Notes: generated by a model from the sequence alone, not told the origin. 64,000 bases of DNA from an uncultured Lachnospiraceae bacterium (GCA_944382125.1 CALWMV010000001.1:1-64000), one strand, 5' to 3'; positions 54,293-63,940 are shown, counted from the first letter of the stretch. Program-made: numbers and translations.

Positions 54293-55441
54293 TTACATCG
54301 CTGACATATCAGCAAACCAGGCCTTTATATCTCCCTCATTTTCAGCTCCGAATACCACATCTGCAGCCACAAGCTTAGCATCAGCGCTTCGGTCCTCCTT
54401 CATTGTCACTCCATTGACTGAGGGCTCAAAGTATCCTTCATCACCTGTATTGATCAGGGCCTGCTGGGTCTCGGGATCAAGCAGGAAGTTAACGAATATC
54501 TCCGCTATCTCCGGCTGATCGGACTGGGCGCAGATCGCAGCCACTCTTGTGGAGGCAGGGGCTCCGTCCTCAGGCCATACTATGGCAACGGGCTCTCCGC
54601 TGTTTACCATCTCATAGGCGTTGCTCTCCTGCATGATGGCAGCTGAGATCTCACCGCCTGCAAGGGCCTGGACTACCTGAGGGTTCTTGGGGTATACCTT
54701 AAGGCCGTTCTCAAAGAGCTTTGTAAAATACTCCTGTCCGCCTTCCATGCCCATGGTATCCATAAAGTAAGCTGCAAGGGGATAGGCAGGAGCTGCTACT
54801 CCGGGATCAGCCATGCCTACCTGGTCCTTGAATCTCTCATCGGTGAAGTCCTCAAATGTCTTTGGTGCGGTGGTCTCATCATATACATCAGTACGATATA
54901 CTATCACACCTGCGGCATGGGCTCCGGTGGGATAGAAGCTCTTATCCTCGGGTACGAGGGCCTTTGCAAAATCCGTAAGCCCGGAAGCATTTTCAGGCTC
55001 AAGCCCTGTCATGAGCTGGCCGTCCAGATCCAGGTTATAGATGTCATACATGGAATCCAGCCATACCACATCCCACTGGGGATTGCTGCTCTCCGCCTCT
55101 ATCCTGGACATGGTCTCGGCACCGTTTCCGACAACCACCTCCACATCATAGCCTGTAGCCTCCTTGAACATGTCAGGGATGACTGCATCAAAGTCATTGA
55201 GATAAACAAGCAGGGGCTCAGTCTGCACCGGTGCCTCGCCGGAAGCCTCCGCCGCTGAAGTCTCTTCAGTATCTGCTGCCGCCTCTGCTTCTGCAGTTGT
55301 TTCTGCTGCCTCTGTCTCCGCTTCAGCTGCTGCCGAAGCTGCCTCAGTAGCTGTAGCCGCAGTCTCCTCTGCGCTCTGAGAGCAGGCAGAAAGTGCGAAA
55401 GCTGCCATCAGAGCCGTAACACATAACATGGATCTTTTCAT
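54293..55441 (-). CDS. ABC importer substrate-binding lipoprotein, FbpA/AfuA-like
   Basis: The 382-residue protein has a lipoprotein signal peptide (lipobox LSAC, Cys20), an Ala/Glu/Thr-rich low-complexity linker (about 21-72) and a type II periplasmic binding domain. The domain starts LLVYLNDFDAVIPDMFKEAT and shows WDVVWLDS (about 125-132), AHAAGVIVYRTDVY and MGMEGGQEYFTKL. It is closest in pattern to ferric iron-, 2-aminoethylphosphonate- and polyamine-binding proteins. The ligand cannot be decided from sequence reading. It is the first gene of the importer cluster. Confidence 0.88.
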   Translation of the reverse strand: MKRSMLCVTALMAAFALSACSQSAEETAATATEAASAAAEAETEAAETTAEAEAAADTEETSAAEASGEAPVQTEPLLVYLNDFDAVIPDMFKEATGYDVEVVVGNGAETMSRIEAESSNPQWDVVWLDSMYDIYNLDLDGQLMTGLEPENASGLTDFAKALVPEDKSFYPTGAHAAGVIVYRTDVYDETTAPKTFEDFTDERFKDQVGMADPGVAAPAYPLAAYFMDTMGMEGGQEYFTKLFENGLKVYPKNPQVVQALAGGEISAAIMQESNAYEMVNSGEPVAIVWPEDGAPASTRVAAICAQSDQPEIAEIFVNFLLDPETQQALINTGDEGYFEPSVNGVTMKEDRSADAKLVAADVVFGAENEGDIKAWFADMSAM

Positions 55442-55848
55442 AACTTCCTCCTTGAAATATCCTTCTATCCGGATCTGTTTGTGCTTATCTTCCCATGGTC
55501 ATTATGCTGACCATGTTTTTGATCCTCTGAGAGTCCTGTTTCCGATCCGGATCATTTTCATGATTTACAGGCTAATGTTATTCCAATGAGGAGCCGTAAA
55601 CTATCCGATAAATGTCATATTTGGGTAAAGCTTTTGTAAACCACAGGATAAAGCGGCACAAGATAAGACGGTGCGGGATAAAAGAGACATGAGATAAGAG
55701 GGTGCAGAGTAGATCCGGCAAATAAAAAAGCCGCGGCTGAAGATGAGCTTGAAAAGATCGCGATGATACGTGAAGCAGTAGGCAATGATTCGGAGGACTG
55801 CGGGTATTTCCCCTGTCCTCCGATTTTTGTCTGCCTTTCTGCCCGCTC
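55442..55848. other. Intergenic region with a plus-strand hairpin and a short orphan frame
   Basis: No clear gene is visible. Loose repeats of GATAAGA/GGTGC occur at 55648-55705. A plus-strand frame reads DPANKKAAAEDELEKIAMI and then REAVGNDSED (about 55713-55800) and has gene-like composition but no start signal. At 55791-55828 CGGAGGAC pairs with GTCCTCCG followed by ATTTTTG, an intrinsic terminator in plus orientation. Both flanking genes are on the minus strand, so a small plus-strand transcript or a gene remnant is possible. Confidence 0.4.
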
Positions 55849-57660
55849 CTATTTCTCTGACAGTGCCCGTATGAGATACACCGGCGCGCAGAACATTATC
55901 GGCAGTACATAGCGGATAATGATGGTAGGTCCCGGAAGCAGGGACAGCATGTAGCCGAAAAGGAAAAATGCAGGCAGCATAAAGGCATACCTCTTCTTTG
56001 CTATCAGCATGCCGAAGGAAAGTATCGTCATCCAGGTATAAAAAGCCGGATAGAATATCTGGGATATGAGAGGGAGGCTGCGCTGAATATTTACATCCTG
56101 GAACCAGGAATAGACCTCCCGAAGTCCCGGAAGCAGGCTGTTATCCTCTATGACATGCTCATCATCAAAGTATTCCCCGTTCTGCTCGAAGATGACCATG
56201 CAGCTGTAATCATCTCCTGTTCCCGGCATCCAAAGGGGCATGGTATTGTAAAGGGGAGCCTTGATATATTCCAGGGGAAACCTCAAGCCTATCTTGCCCC
56301 ACAAAGACAGGAAGTTTTTCTGATGATTCTCAAGATATGTCACGTCCAGGGAATTCTTGACCGGGTCTGAGAGGAAATAGGTATACATCTCCAGAGCTTC
56401 TTCCGGGATAAAGTTATAAAGCTCCTCCTTCTCCTCCTCGCTGAGTTCATCGTCATGGTAGACATAGGTCCTGGCCAGCTGCTGGCAGGGCACGCTCAGC
56501 ACCTCGGCCACGCTTCCCGATGTCGCATTGAAGACCTTCTGAAGCACGGAAAAGCCGCCTACTGTGATGGCACTTACGATCATGACAAGTATGGTCAGCC
56601 TCATTCCGAAGGCTCTGCCCCCGGATGAAAAAATCCTGAATCTCGTAAGTACAAATATGCAGAAGATGGCTGCCAGGTTGGCATACACCGCATTATTCCT
56701 GAAAAGTCCGGTAAGAAGGAATATGAGTCCAAAAAGAATGAGCCTTGCTTTACCGTATATCCTGCTCTCGTCCGCCATGTCGCAGATGCAGACGAAGCTC
56801 ACAAGATAGAAGCCTCCGAAGCAGACATCCTTCGTGGTGCTGACCCCAAGGACCGGAAAAAAGGGCATCAGTATATAAAAAAGAGTCAGTATGACCGTCA
56901 CCCACCTGGGAGTCTGTCTCTTTATCAGATAGCGTACCGCAAAAGCCAGGCAGCCTGAAAGTATGAAGAGCTGCAGCAGGGAATAGATGGCAAGTCCTGC
57001 ATTGTAGGTCCCGAAAAGATCCTTTCCAAGCTCCAGTATGGCTCCCGCTGCCCAGGAATGCAGCAGGGGGTGGTGGGTGCTGTAAAGGCCAGTAGCATAC
57101 ATGCCCCACTGCCATACCATGTCATAGGCATATATGCCGGGGAAAAATGCCAGATAGCAGGGGATATATCCAAGGAATATAAGGAGCCATATGATAAGGA
57201 AGCTCCTGTTGAGCTCTCCCCGGCTCCGCTCCTTTCCCGAGCTTCCAAGCACCAGGGAAAAAAGGCCCTTGAAAAGAGGTACTGCAAATACCCCTGCAAG
57301 CACCGAGCACACGATTATCGTGGTAAATCCCCAGAGCGTGAACTTAACATCATAGCCATGGTTGAAGAGTCTGAGCAGAGTGCCCAGAAGCTCTGCAAAA
57401 AACAGTAAAAAGGCAAATATAAATGCTATGGCCGAGTCTCTCCCGGCCCCCCTGAGGGCCTCCCTGACCCTGGGCCAGTAAGCATAGGCCGCAATAAATG
57501 TAAATACGGACAGCAGTCCCTTATTGAAAAGCACTGCATAAAAAAGGGCATATGTATCCACCAGGCTGCTCACGAAAAATACCGTTAGCACTGCCATCAG
57601 GATACGGGACGCCCTTCCATCTTTGAGGATATTTGTTCTGAAAGAATCAGCTCTGCCCAT
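55849..57660 (-). CDS. DUF6020 polytopic membrane protein
   Basis: The 603-residue protein has about twelve to fourteen membrane helices. It shows the stretch PGIYAYDMVWQWGMY then STHHPLLHSW (about 175-205), typical of DUF6020 proteins, which look like GT-C glycosyltransferases with an outward acidic loop. A large outer loop (about 415-530) contains charged and aromatic residues. It starts 4 bp after the GT2 stop, so the two form an operon. The likely role is transfer of a lipid-linked sugar to a surface polymer, inferred from fold and partner. The first ATG after the GT2 stop was chosen; a longer frame would overlap GT2 heavily. Confidence 0.78.
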   Translation of the reverse strand: MGRADSFRTNILKDGRASRILMAVLTVFFVSSLVDTYALFYAVLFNKGLLSVFTFIAAYAYWPRVREALRGAGRDSAIAFIFAFLLFFAELLGTLLRLFNHGYDVKFTLWGFTTIIVCSVLAGVFAVPLFKGLFSLVLGSSGKERSRGELNRSFLIIWLLIFLGYIPCYLAFFPGIYAYDMVWQWGMYATGLYSTHHPLLHSWAAGAILELGKDLFGTYNAGLAIYSLLQLFILSGCLAFAVRYLIKRQTPRWVTVILTLFYILMPFFPVLGVSTTKDVCFGGFYLVSFVCICDMADESRIYGKARLILFGLIFLLTGLFRNNAVYANLAAIFCIFVLTRFRIFSSGGRAFGMRLTILVMIVSAITVGGFSVLQKVFNATSGSVAEVLSVPCQQLARTYVYHDDELSEEEKEELYNFIPEEALEMYTYFLSDPVKNSLDVTYLENHQKNFLSLWGKIGLRFPLEYIKAPLYNTMPLWMPGTGDDYSCMVIFEQNGEYFDDEHVIEDNSLLPGLREVYSWFQDVNIQRSLPLISQIFYPAFYTWMTILSFGMLIAKKRYAFMLPAFFLFGYMLSLLPGPTIIIRYVLPIMFCAPVYLIRALSEK

Positions 57661-57664
57661 ATCG

Positions 57665-58633
57665 TCAGTCTTCCTCTTTATATGTATCGCCGTCTTCTGC
57701 GATCTTCCTTCTGTACATATCAGCCACAAGCTGAAGCCTGAATTCAAACTCCTGTCTGTTCTGAAGTATGATGTTCTGAAGTATGAGCCCTGTAGCAAAG
57801 GACAGAAGGGCCGCCATCATGCAGAAGCCGCAGGCTATGAGCGTGGGAAACTGGGGCACCAGTCCGGTCTCTATGTACACCGTCATCACCGGGATGAAAA
57901 ATATCAATGAAACTAAAGCCAGCACCGCTGCCACCACTGTAAAGAAATTGAAGGGCTTATAGTCCTTATAAAGTCCCGCTATGGTCCTCAGCACCTTGAT
58001 GCCATCTGACACGGTATTGAGCTTTGAACTGCTGCCCTCCGGCCTGTCCCTGTAGTCCACTATCAGGTTCCTGGTGAACATGTTCTTATCCACAGCATGG
58101 ATGGTCATCTCCGTCTCGATCTCAAAGCCCTTGGAAAGCACGGGAAAGGTCTTTACGAACTGATAGCTGAGGGCCCTGTAGCCCGTCATAATGTCCCTTA
58201 TGTCGCTCTTGAAGAGATGATTGATGGAGTTCCTTACCAGCCTGTTTCCGAAGTTATGGAATGGACGCTTATTTTCAGTAAAATATGTAGAGGAAAGCCG
58301 GTCTCCTATGACCATATCCACCTTGTCATTGATGACCGCCTCTGCCATGGCTCTGCCATCCTCAGCAGGATAGGTGTCATCGCCGTCCACCATTATATAG
58401 CATTCGGCATCTATGTCTCTGAACATGCGCCTCATGACATTGCCCTTGCCCTGCTGATGCTCAAAGCGCACCACTGCACCGGCCCGCTTTGCGATCTCTG
58501 CAGTGCCGTCAGTGGAGTTATTGTCATATACATAGATCACTGCCTCGGGCAGCTCTCTTTTCCAGTCCTTTACGACCTTCTCTATGGTCCTGCTCTCGTT
58601 ATAGCAGGGTATAAGTACAGCTATCTTATCCAT
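57665..58633 (-). CDS. GT2 glycosyltransferase, DPM1-like
   Basis: The 322-residue protein has a GT-A domain with AVLIPCYNESRTIEKVV (about 4-20), VYDNNSTDGTAEI (about 33-45), MVDGDDTYPAEDGRAM (DxD site near 82-97) and DIMTGYRALS (about 146-155). It has two C-terminal membrane helices (about 228-250 and 262-288). It is the type that makes polyprenyl-phosphate sugars. ATG at 58633 has AGAGG at 7 nt. A short (TA)5 tract lies upstream at 58653-58663. It is coupled to the DUF6020 gene. Confidence 0.9.
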   Translation of the reverse strand: MDKIAVLIPCYNESRTIEKVVKDWKRELPEAVIYVYDNNSTDGTAEIAKRAGAVVRFEHQQGKGNVMRRMFRDIDAECYIMVDGDDTYPAEDGRAMAEAVINDKVDMVIGDRLSSTYFTENKRPFHNFGNRLVRNSINHLFKSDIRDIMTGYRALSYQFVKTFPVLSKGFEIETEMTIHAVDKNMFTRNLIVDYRDRPEGSSSKLNTVSDGIKVLRTIAGLYKDYKPFNFFTVVAAVLALVSLIFFIPVMTVYIETGLVPQFPTLIACGFCMMAALLSFATGLILQNIILQNRQEFEFRLQLVADMYRRKIAEDGDTYKEED

Positions 58634-58833
58634 ACTGAAGCCTCTTAAAATAATATATATATACCTGAAATTTAATATTAGCATAACTCAGCCTGCTCTT
58701 CAAATACTATATGGCCGGATCCCTGCATATTTGCAGAGGGGTCCTTATAAAATGCTTCTAAAAATTTTATTAAATAAACGTCTCACGATTGCTAAGTAAG
58801 GATTTTTGGTATATTATTAAGCCGAGGTATGAG

Positions 58834-59610
58834 ATGAGAATAGAAAAGATTAACGAAAATTCAATACGTTGTATACTTACCAGCTTTGATCTGTCCGTGA
58901 GGAACCTTAACCTGAGAGAGCTTGCCTATGGCAGCGAAAAGGCCAGAAAGCTCTTTGACGAGATGATGACCAGGGCCAGCAATGAGGTGGGCTTCAATGC
59001 GGAGAATACTCCGATCATGATAGAAGCCATCCCCATGATGGGCAATGCCATCCAGATCGTCATCACCAAGGTAGAGGAGCCGGAGGAGCTGGATACGAGA
59101 TTTTCAAAGTTCTCTCAGTCCCAGGCTTCATCTTCCAATGATGAGTGGTTAAGGAAGCTTACCCATGAGCTGCTGGAGGGCTCCGAAGGCCTGCTTCAGA
59201 AGCTCCGCGAGAGCGGTATCCTGAAGGACGGCGCAGCTCCCGCAGGACAGTCCAGAGGCCGCGCTTCGGCAAACGGACAGCAGTCCCAGGCAGATATCAG
59301 CACAGACAGTGAGGGCAGAGAGCTCAGAGCCTTTGCCTTTGATGATCTTGATAAGGTCATCGCAGCATCGAAGGTCATCGCAGCATTTGACACGGATTCA
59401 AGGCTTTACAAGAAGGATCAGGAGGACAGCTACTATGTCCTCGTGCTTAAGTGCGCCCAGGATTCGGCAGAGGATTTCCATAAGGCCTGCAACATGACCG
59501 CAGAGTATGGAAGGAAGCTCAAGGCCAGTGCTGCATCCCTTGCTTACCTGGATGAGCATTATATGACTGTCATCGCTGACAGGGCAGTCCAGAAGCTTTC
59601 GGGCATCTGA
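58834..59610 (+). CDS. mecA: Adaptor protein MecA
   Basis: MecA delivers substrates to the ClpC-ClpP protease. The 258-residue protein has the N-terminal substrate-binding domain (MRIEKINENSIRCILTSFDL at the start, RELAYGSEKARKLF, FNAENTPIMIEAIPM). It then has a variable Gln/Ser/Ala-rich linker (about 105-165) and the C-terminal ClpC-binding domain (RAFAFDDLDKVIAASKVI onwards). ATG at 58834 was chosen because GAGG lies 6 nt upstream and the family starts here. It is monocistronic or cotranscribed with the DUF1858 gene 83 bp on. Confidence 0.92.
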   Translation: MRIEKINENSIRCILTSFDLSVRNLNLRELAYGSEKARKLFDEMMTRASNEVGFNAENTPIMIEAIPMMGNAIQIVITKVEEPEELDTRFSKFSQSQASSSNDEWLRKLTHELLEGSEGLLQKLRESGILKDGAAPAGQSRGRASANGQQSQADISTDSEGRELRAFAFDDLDKVIAASKVIAAFDTDSRLYKKDQEDSYYVLVLKCAQDSAEDFHKACNMTAEYGRKLKASAASLAYLDEHYMTVIADRAVQKLSGI

Positions 59611-59693
59611 TCAGCAGTACGAAGATACCCCGCAGCATCCCTTCGGACGGCCGGGAGATCATATAAATCAAAGCACAGTGAAAGGAATATGTG

Positions 59694-59897
59694 ATGAAAC
59701 AGATAGACAAGGATATGACCATAGGTACACTTCTTCAGGTGGATGAGCTGATCGCTCCCATCCTCATGAGAGCCGGCATGCACTGCCTTGGCTGCCCCGC
59801 TTCCCAGATGGAGACCCTTGAGGAGGCCTGCATGGTACATGGCATAGATTGCGAGCCTCTGGTCAATAACATCAATGAGGTGCTTGCAGACAGGTAA
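59694..59897 (+). CDS. DUF1858 redox-disulfide domain protein
   Basis: This 67-residue protein consists of one DUF1858 domain, with the redox CxxC as CLGCP (about 31-35) inside [20 protein letters not shown]. Domains of this kind occur with hybrid cluster proteins and are thought to handle disulfides or iron-sulfur chemistry. AAAGGA lies 7 nt before the ATG at 59694. No partner gene is adjacent apart from mecA upstream. Confidence 0.88.
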   Translation: MKQIDKDMTIGTLLQVDELIAPILMRAGMHCLGCPASQMETLEEACMVHGIDCEPLVNNINEVLADR

Positions 59898-60005
59898 ATC
59901 TGAAAGTCTCCTCAGTCTGCTGATCCGGCCAGGAATCCCATTTTTAAAGCCGGCAGCAATGCTAAATATAAAAGAGAAGATCCCTAAAGGATTTCCGGCA
60001 ATATA

Positions 60006-60048
60006 AGAACACCGCTTCTGCTGATATCAGCATAGGCGGTGTTTTTTC
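60006..60048. terminator. Terminator between the DUF1858 gene and dnaB
   Basis: ACACCGC pairs with GCGGTGT and an inner TGCTGA with TCAGCA, followed on the plus strand by TTTTTCTT. dnaB on the other strand ends at 60049, so it may be used from both sides. Confidence 0.8.
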
Positions 60049-61389
60049 TTAGCCGTATACCCTCTCTTTGCTCTTGAATCTGGTGGTCTCAGCCTGCCAG
60101 TTGAGAGTGACCGTACCGATGGGGCCGTTCCTCTGCTTGGCTATGATGACCTCGGCCTCCCCCTTCTTATCGCTGTCCGGCTCATAATACTCATCACGAT
60201 AAAGGAACATGACAAGATCCGCATCCTGCTCTATGGCTCCGGACTCACGAAGGTCAGAGAGCATGGGACGCTTGTCAGCCCTGAGCTCACAGGCTCTGGA
60301 AAGCTGTGAAAGGGCTATGACGGGACACTCCATCTCCCTGGCAAGGGCCTTCAGTGATCTTGATATCTCCGAGACCTCCTGCTGGCGGTTATCATTTTTT
60401 TTGGAATTGCCGCTCATGAGCTGCAGGTAGTCTATGATTATCAGATCCAGTCCCCTCTCAAGCTTCACCTTCCTGCACTTACTGCGAAGCTCAGGGACCG
60501 ATATGCCCGGTGTATCATCTATGATTATATTGGAGGCTCCCACCCTGTCCGCTGAATCTATCAGCCTGGGCCAGTCACTGTCAGAGAGCTTTCCAGAACG
60601 TATGGACTGGGCATCCACTCCGGAGTCCATGGACAAAAGCCTGTTTACCAGCTGGTTCGAGCTCATCTCCAGGGAAAATATCATGCAGGGCCTTTCCTTT
60701 TTGATGGCCACATATTCCAGGATATTGAGCACGAAGGCTGTCTTTCCCATGGAGGGCCTTGCGGCCACAAGTATGAAATCCGAGGGCTGAAAGCCTGTGG
60801 TCATATAGTCCAGGTCCGAAAAGCCCGAAGGGACTCCCGTGATATGATCCTTGATCTGGGAGGCCTCCTGTATCTTCTGCATGACCTCTATGACCACGTC
60901 ATCTATGGGCACATATTCCTTGGCTCCCTTTGACTTTATAAGCTCAAAGAGGGCCTTCTCGGTGTCATTAAGGATCTCCTCTGTGTCCTTGCTTCCGTCA
61001 TAGCATTCCTCTATGATCTCCTCATTGGACTTTATCATCCTTCGGAGTATGGCCTTGTCATGAACTATCTCTGCATAGGCCCTGGCATTGACCGAGGTGG
61101 GGACTGCGGAAAGCAGGTCCTTGAGAAAATCCGCAGACTGCATCTCAGGAGGTGCCCCGTCCCTCTGCAGGCGATCCCTGACCGTCACCAGATCCACGGG
61201 CTTATCCTCATTATAGAGCTCCCTTATGGCCTCGAACATGATGCCGTACTGACGGTAATAGAAGTCCTCCTTATCGAGCACCTCTGTCGCTTCCGTTATG
61301 GCATCCCTGTCCAGCAGCATGGATCCGACCACCGACATCTCAGCTTCCATGCTGGAGGGAGCTGTCCTTTTTAAAACCGCTTCATCCAT
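60049..61389 (-). CDS. dnaB: Replicative DNA helicase DnaB
   Basis: DnaB unwinds DNA at the replication fork as a hexamer. The 446-residue protein has the N-terminal domain (EAEMSVVGSMLLDRDAI), the linker, and the RecA-like motor with ARPSMGKTAF (Walker A, about 208-217), FSLEMSSNQLVNRLLS, LIIIDYLQLMSG (Walker B, about 310-321) and SQLSRACELRADKRPMLSDL. No intein is present. It is the third gene of gdpP-rplI-dnaB, a conserved order in Firmicutes. The gap to rplI is 5 bp. Confidence 0.97.
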   Translation of the reverse strand: MDEAVLKRTAPSSMEAEMSVVGSMLLDRDAITEATEVLDKEDFYYRQYGIMFEAIRELYNEDKPVDLVTVRDRLQRDGAPPEMQSADFLKDLLSAVPTSVNARAYAEIVHDKAILRRMIKSNEEIIEECYDGSKDTEEILNDTEKALFELIKSKGAKEYVPIDDVVIEVMQKIQEASQIKDHITGVPSGFSDLDYMTTGFQPSDFILVAARPSMGKTAFVLNILEYVAIKKERPCMIFSLEMSSNQLVNRLLSMDSGVDAQSIRSGKLSDSDWPRLIDSADRVGASNIIIDDTPGISVPELRSKCRKVKLERGLDLIIIDYLQLMSGNSKKNDNRQQEVSEISRSLKALAREMECPVIALSQLSRACELRADKRPMLSDLRESGAIEQDADLVMFLYRDEYYEPDSDKKGEAEVIIAKQRNGPIGTVTLNWQAETTRFKSKERVYG

Positions 61390-61394
61390 CAGCT

Positions 61395-61838
61395 TCAGGC
61401 TTCCTCTACCTTAAGCAGTATCTCTGCATTGATATCCTTGTGGAGCTTGAGCTTCACTCTCTGCTCTCCTATGGCCTTGACGGGCTCCATGACTATCTTT
61501 TTCTTATCTATCTCTATCTTGGCTGTCTCCATGATGGCTGCAGCCACCTCCTTTGCAGTCACTGATCCGAAGGTCTTTCCATCCTTGCCGGCCTTGATCC
61601 TGACCACAAAGCTCTTTCCGTCAAGCTTTTCCTTTACCTCCTTGGCGCTGGCCAGCTTGGCTGCCTCCAGCTTTGCGGTATTGGCGTTCTGAAGCTTAAG
61701 GTCATTGAGATTGGCGGCATTGGCCTCCACTCCCAGCTTCCTGGGGATTATGTAGTTCCTTCCATAGCTGTCATTGACCTTTACTACCGTGCCCTTCTTT
61801 CCAAGGCTCTTTACATCTTCAAGAAGTATTATCTGCAT
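61395..61838 (-). CDS. rplI: Ribosomal protein L9
   Basis: The 147-residue protein begins MQIILLEDVKSLGKKGTVVK with NDSYGRNYIIPRKLG, the N-terminal RNA-binding domain of L9. A long connecting helix follows, then the C-terminal domain (EKLDGKSFVVRIKAGKDGKT with FGSVTAKEV). It binds 23S rRNA at the base of the L1 stalk. The start overlaps the gdpP stop by one base. Confidence 0.97.
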   Translation of the reverse strand: MQIILLEDVKSLGKKGTVVKVNDSYGRNYIIPRKLGVEANAANLNDLKLQNANTAKLEAAKLASAKEVKEKLDGKSFVVRIKAGKDGKTFGSVTAKEVAAAIMETAKIEIDKKKIVMEPVKAIGEQRVKLKLHKDINAEILLKVEEA

Positions 61839-63883
61839 TAAAGTATATCTCCTTCATTCATCATCTCATCTATGATGGCCTTAATCCTGTCTTTGGCTTC
61901 TTCCACGCTCACATCCGTAAGCTGGGCTCCTGCCACCGACTTGTGGCCTCCGCCGCCAAGCTTCTCCATCATGATCTGCACGTTGACCTCATCTATGCTC
62001 CTGGCGGAAACATATATCTTTCCGTCATAGGGTGTGAGGACTATGGCAGCCTTTATGCTCCTTATCTCAAGCAGGCTGTTGGCAGCCTGGGCGCCTACCA
62101 CCGTCGGTGACTCAGTGCCTGTCGGGTCGCATACTCCTATGGCAAAGCTGTCCTTATATATCTCCGCCTTGTCCACGGCCTCTGCCTTGGCCCTGTAATC
62201 TGCCAGGTTATCCCTGAACATCTTGCGCACCCTTATGATATCCGCCCCGTTCCTTCTCAGGAAGGCAGCTGCCTCAAAGGTGCGGACACCGGTCTGGTTC
62301 GTGAAGTTCTGGGTATCCACCACCATGCCGGCATACATGGCGTCGGCCTCCTGGGGCATAAGCCTTATGTCGTCTCCTATATACTGGAGTATCTCTGCCA
62401 CGAGCTCCGAAGCAGATGAGGCATAGGGCTCCACATAGGAAAGGACCGCATTTTGTATGGTCTCGGAGGTCTTTCTGTGATGATCCAGTACCACCACCGT
62501 ATCACAGGCATCTATGAGCCTGGGCTCCTCGGTGTAGCTGGGCCTGTTGACGTCCGCTACCACCACTATGGTCTTGTCATCCAGCAGCTCCAGTGCCTTA
62601 TCTCCGTCTATGAACATATCCTTGGGATATTCCTGGCTGTCCATGAACTGCTTCTTGATGGGCTTTACTGCATTGTCCGAGCTGCTCATGACTATGTAAG
62701 CCTTCTTTCCGAAGGAGTTGGCTATCTTCCAGAAGCCCACTGCAGCTCCAAGGCAGTCCACGTCAGCCATCTTATGTCCCATGACTATGAGCTTATCCTT
62801 GGAATCCAGCAGCTCCCTGAAGGCATGGGCCTTGACCCTGGCCTTGACCCTGGTGCTCTTTTCCACTGCCAGGGACTTGCCGCCGAAATAGTGTATCTCA
62901 TCCCCGTCCTTTATGACAGCCTGATCTCCGCCCCTTCCGAGGGCAAGGTCTATGGCTGTCCTGGCCGCCTCATAATTGGCCTTATAATCCTCAGCATCCA
63001 TGCCGATGCCGATGCTAAGGGTCAGGGACATCTCATTGCCTATATTGATGGTCTTGACATCATCCAAGACTGAAAATCTGTCCTCCATCATCCTCTGCAT
63101 ATCCCTGTCCATGATGATGAAGAAGTACTTATCCTTCTCCAGCTTCCTTACGACACCATTCATGGAGGATATGTAATTGCTTATCTTCCTGTCCACCAGG
63201 GCGGTAAGCAGGGATCGGCGGACCTCCTCTACGGTCTCCAGAGCCTCTTCGTAATTATCCAGATATATGAGTCCCTCGCAGATCCTGCTCTCCTGATAGA
63301 GCTGCTTCATCTCCACAAGGTCAGTCTCATCAAAGACGCTCATGACCACCACATCCTTCTCTGCCTCCTCCAGCAGAGAGCTGCTCAGGTCATCGTCATC
63401 CGCAAGCTTCGTCCACATAAGCTCTATGCGATAGCGCCTGTCACCGAAGGCACTGTGTATGAAGGCCGTGTCATCCTGTCCTATCAGTCTCTCCCTGGAT
63501 ATATCCGGGAATATGGCCTGTATGTTGGAAGCCGTCACATGCTCCTCATCCAGCATCTCATTGAAGGCACCGTTGGTCCATATTATGTAGCCATTGGTAT
63601 CACAGATGACATAGGGCAGGTTCATGTCGTTCATCAAACGCTTCTGCACATTGTCAAAGCCCTGGGCAAAGCTGACCAGACCTCCAAACAGTCCCCTTCT
63701 GGAATAATAATATATCCAGATCGCTGCAAGTCCGAATATCAGTGTAAATGCTCCCATGAAGACCGCAGTCTCAGGGCTCAGGGCCGCAAGCAGCAGATTC
63801 ATGATCAGCACGAAGGCCGCCATGATCAGGGGCCACTTGAGGTACACCGATATGGATAAGTTATTTTTCTTGTTATTCTTCAT
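61838..63883 (-). CDS. gdpP: Cyclic-di-AMP phosphodiesterase, GdpP/DHH type
   Basis: GdpP hydrolyses the second messenger c-di-AMP. The protein of about 681 residues has two membrane helices (about 12-55), a PAS domain with an NPV-type region (INTNGYI-like CDTNGYIIWTNGAFNEML near 95-112), and a degenerate GGDEF domain in which the family's GRGGDQAV stretch is present. The DHH domain shows GHKMADVDCLGAAVG (about 368-382) and VVLDHHRKT, and the DHHA1 domain carries GGGGHKSVAGAQ (about 647-658). The start at 63883 is the first good ATG; its ribosome binding site GAGAGG is close. It heads the operon with rplI and dnaB. Confidence 0.93.
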   Translation of the reverse strand: MKNNKKNNLSISVYLKWPLIMAAFVLIMNLLLAALSPETAVFMGAFTLIFGLAAIWIYYYSRRGLFGGLVSFAQGFDNVQKRLMNDMNLPYVICDTNGYIIWTNGAFNEMLDEEHVTASNIQAIFPDISRERLIGQDDTAFIHSAFGDRRYRIELMWTKLADDDDLSSSLLEEAEKDVVVMSVFDETDLVEMKQLYQESRICEGLIYLDNYEEALETVEEVRRSLLTALVDRKISNYISSMNGVVRKLEKDKYFFIIMDRDMQRMMEDRFSVLDDVKTINIGNEMSLTLSIGIGMDAEDYKANYEAARTAIDLALGRGGDQAVIKDGDEIHYFGGKSLAVEKSTRVKARVKAHAFRELLDSKDKLIVMGHKMADVDCLGAAVGFWKIANSFGKKAYIVMSSSDNAVKPIKKQFMDSQEYPKDMFIDGDKALELLDDKTIVVVADVNRPSYTEEPRLIDACDTVVVLDHHRKTSETIQNAVLSYVEPYASSASELVAEILQYIGDDIRLMPQEADAMYAGMVVDTQNFTNQTGVRTFEAAAFLRRNGADIIRVRKMFRDNLADYRAKAEAVDKAEIYKDSFAIGVCDPTGTESPTVVGAQAANSLLEIRSIKAAIVLTPYDGKIYVSARSIDEVNVQIMMEKLGGGGHKSVAGAQLTDVSVEEAKDRIKAIIDEMMNEGDIL

Positions 63884-63940
63884 ATCCTCTCGCAAGCGGA
63901 GCCTTCCGGATCAGAGCCCCGCACATGGTTCCAGGCATAA

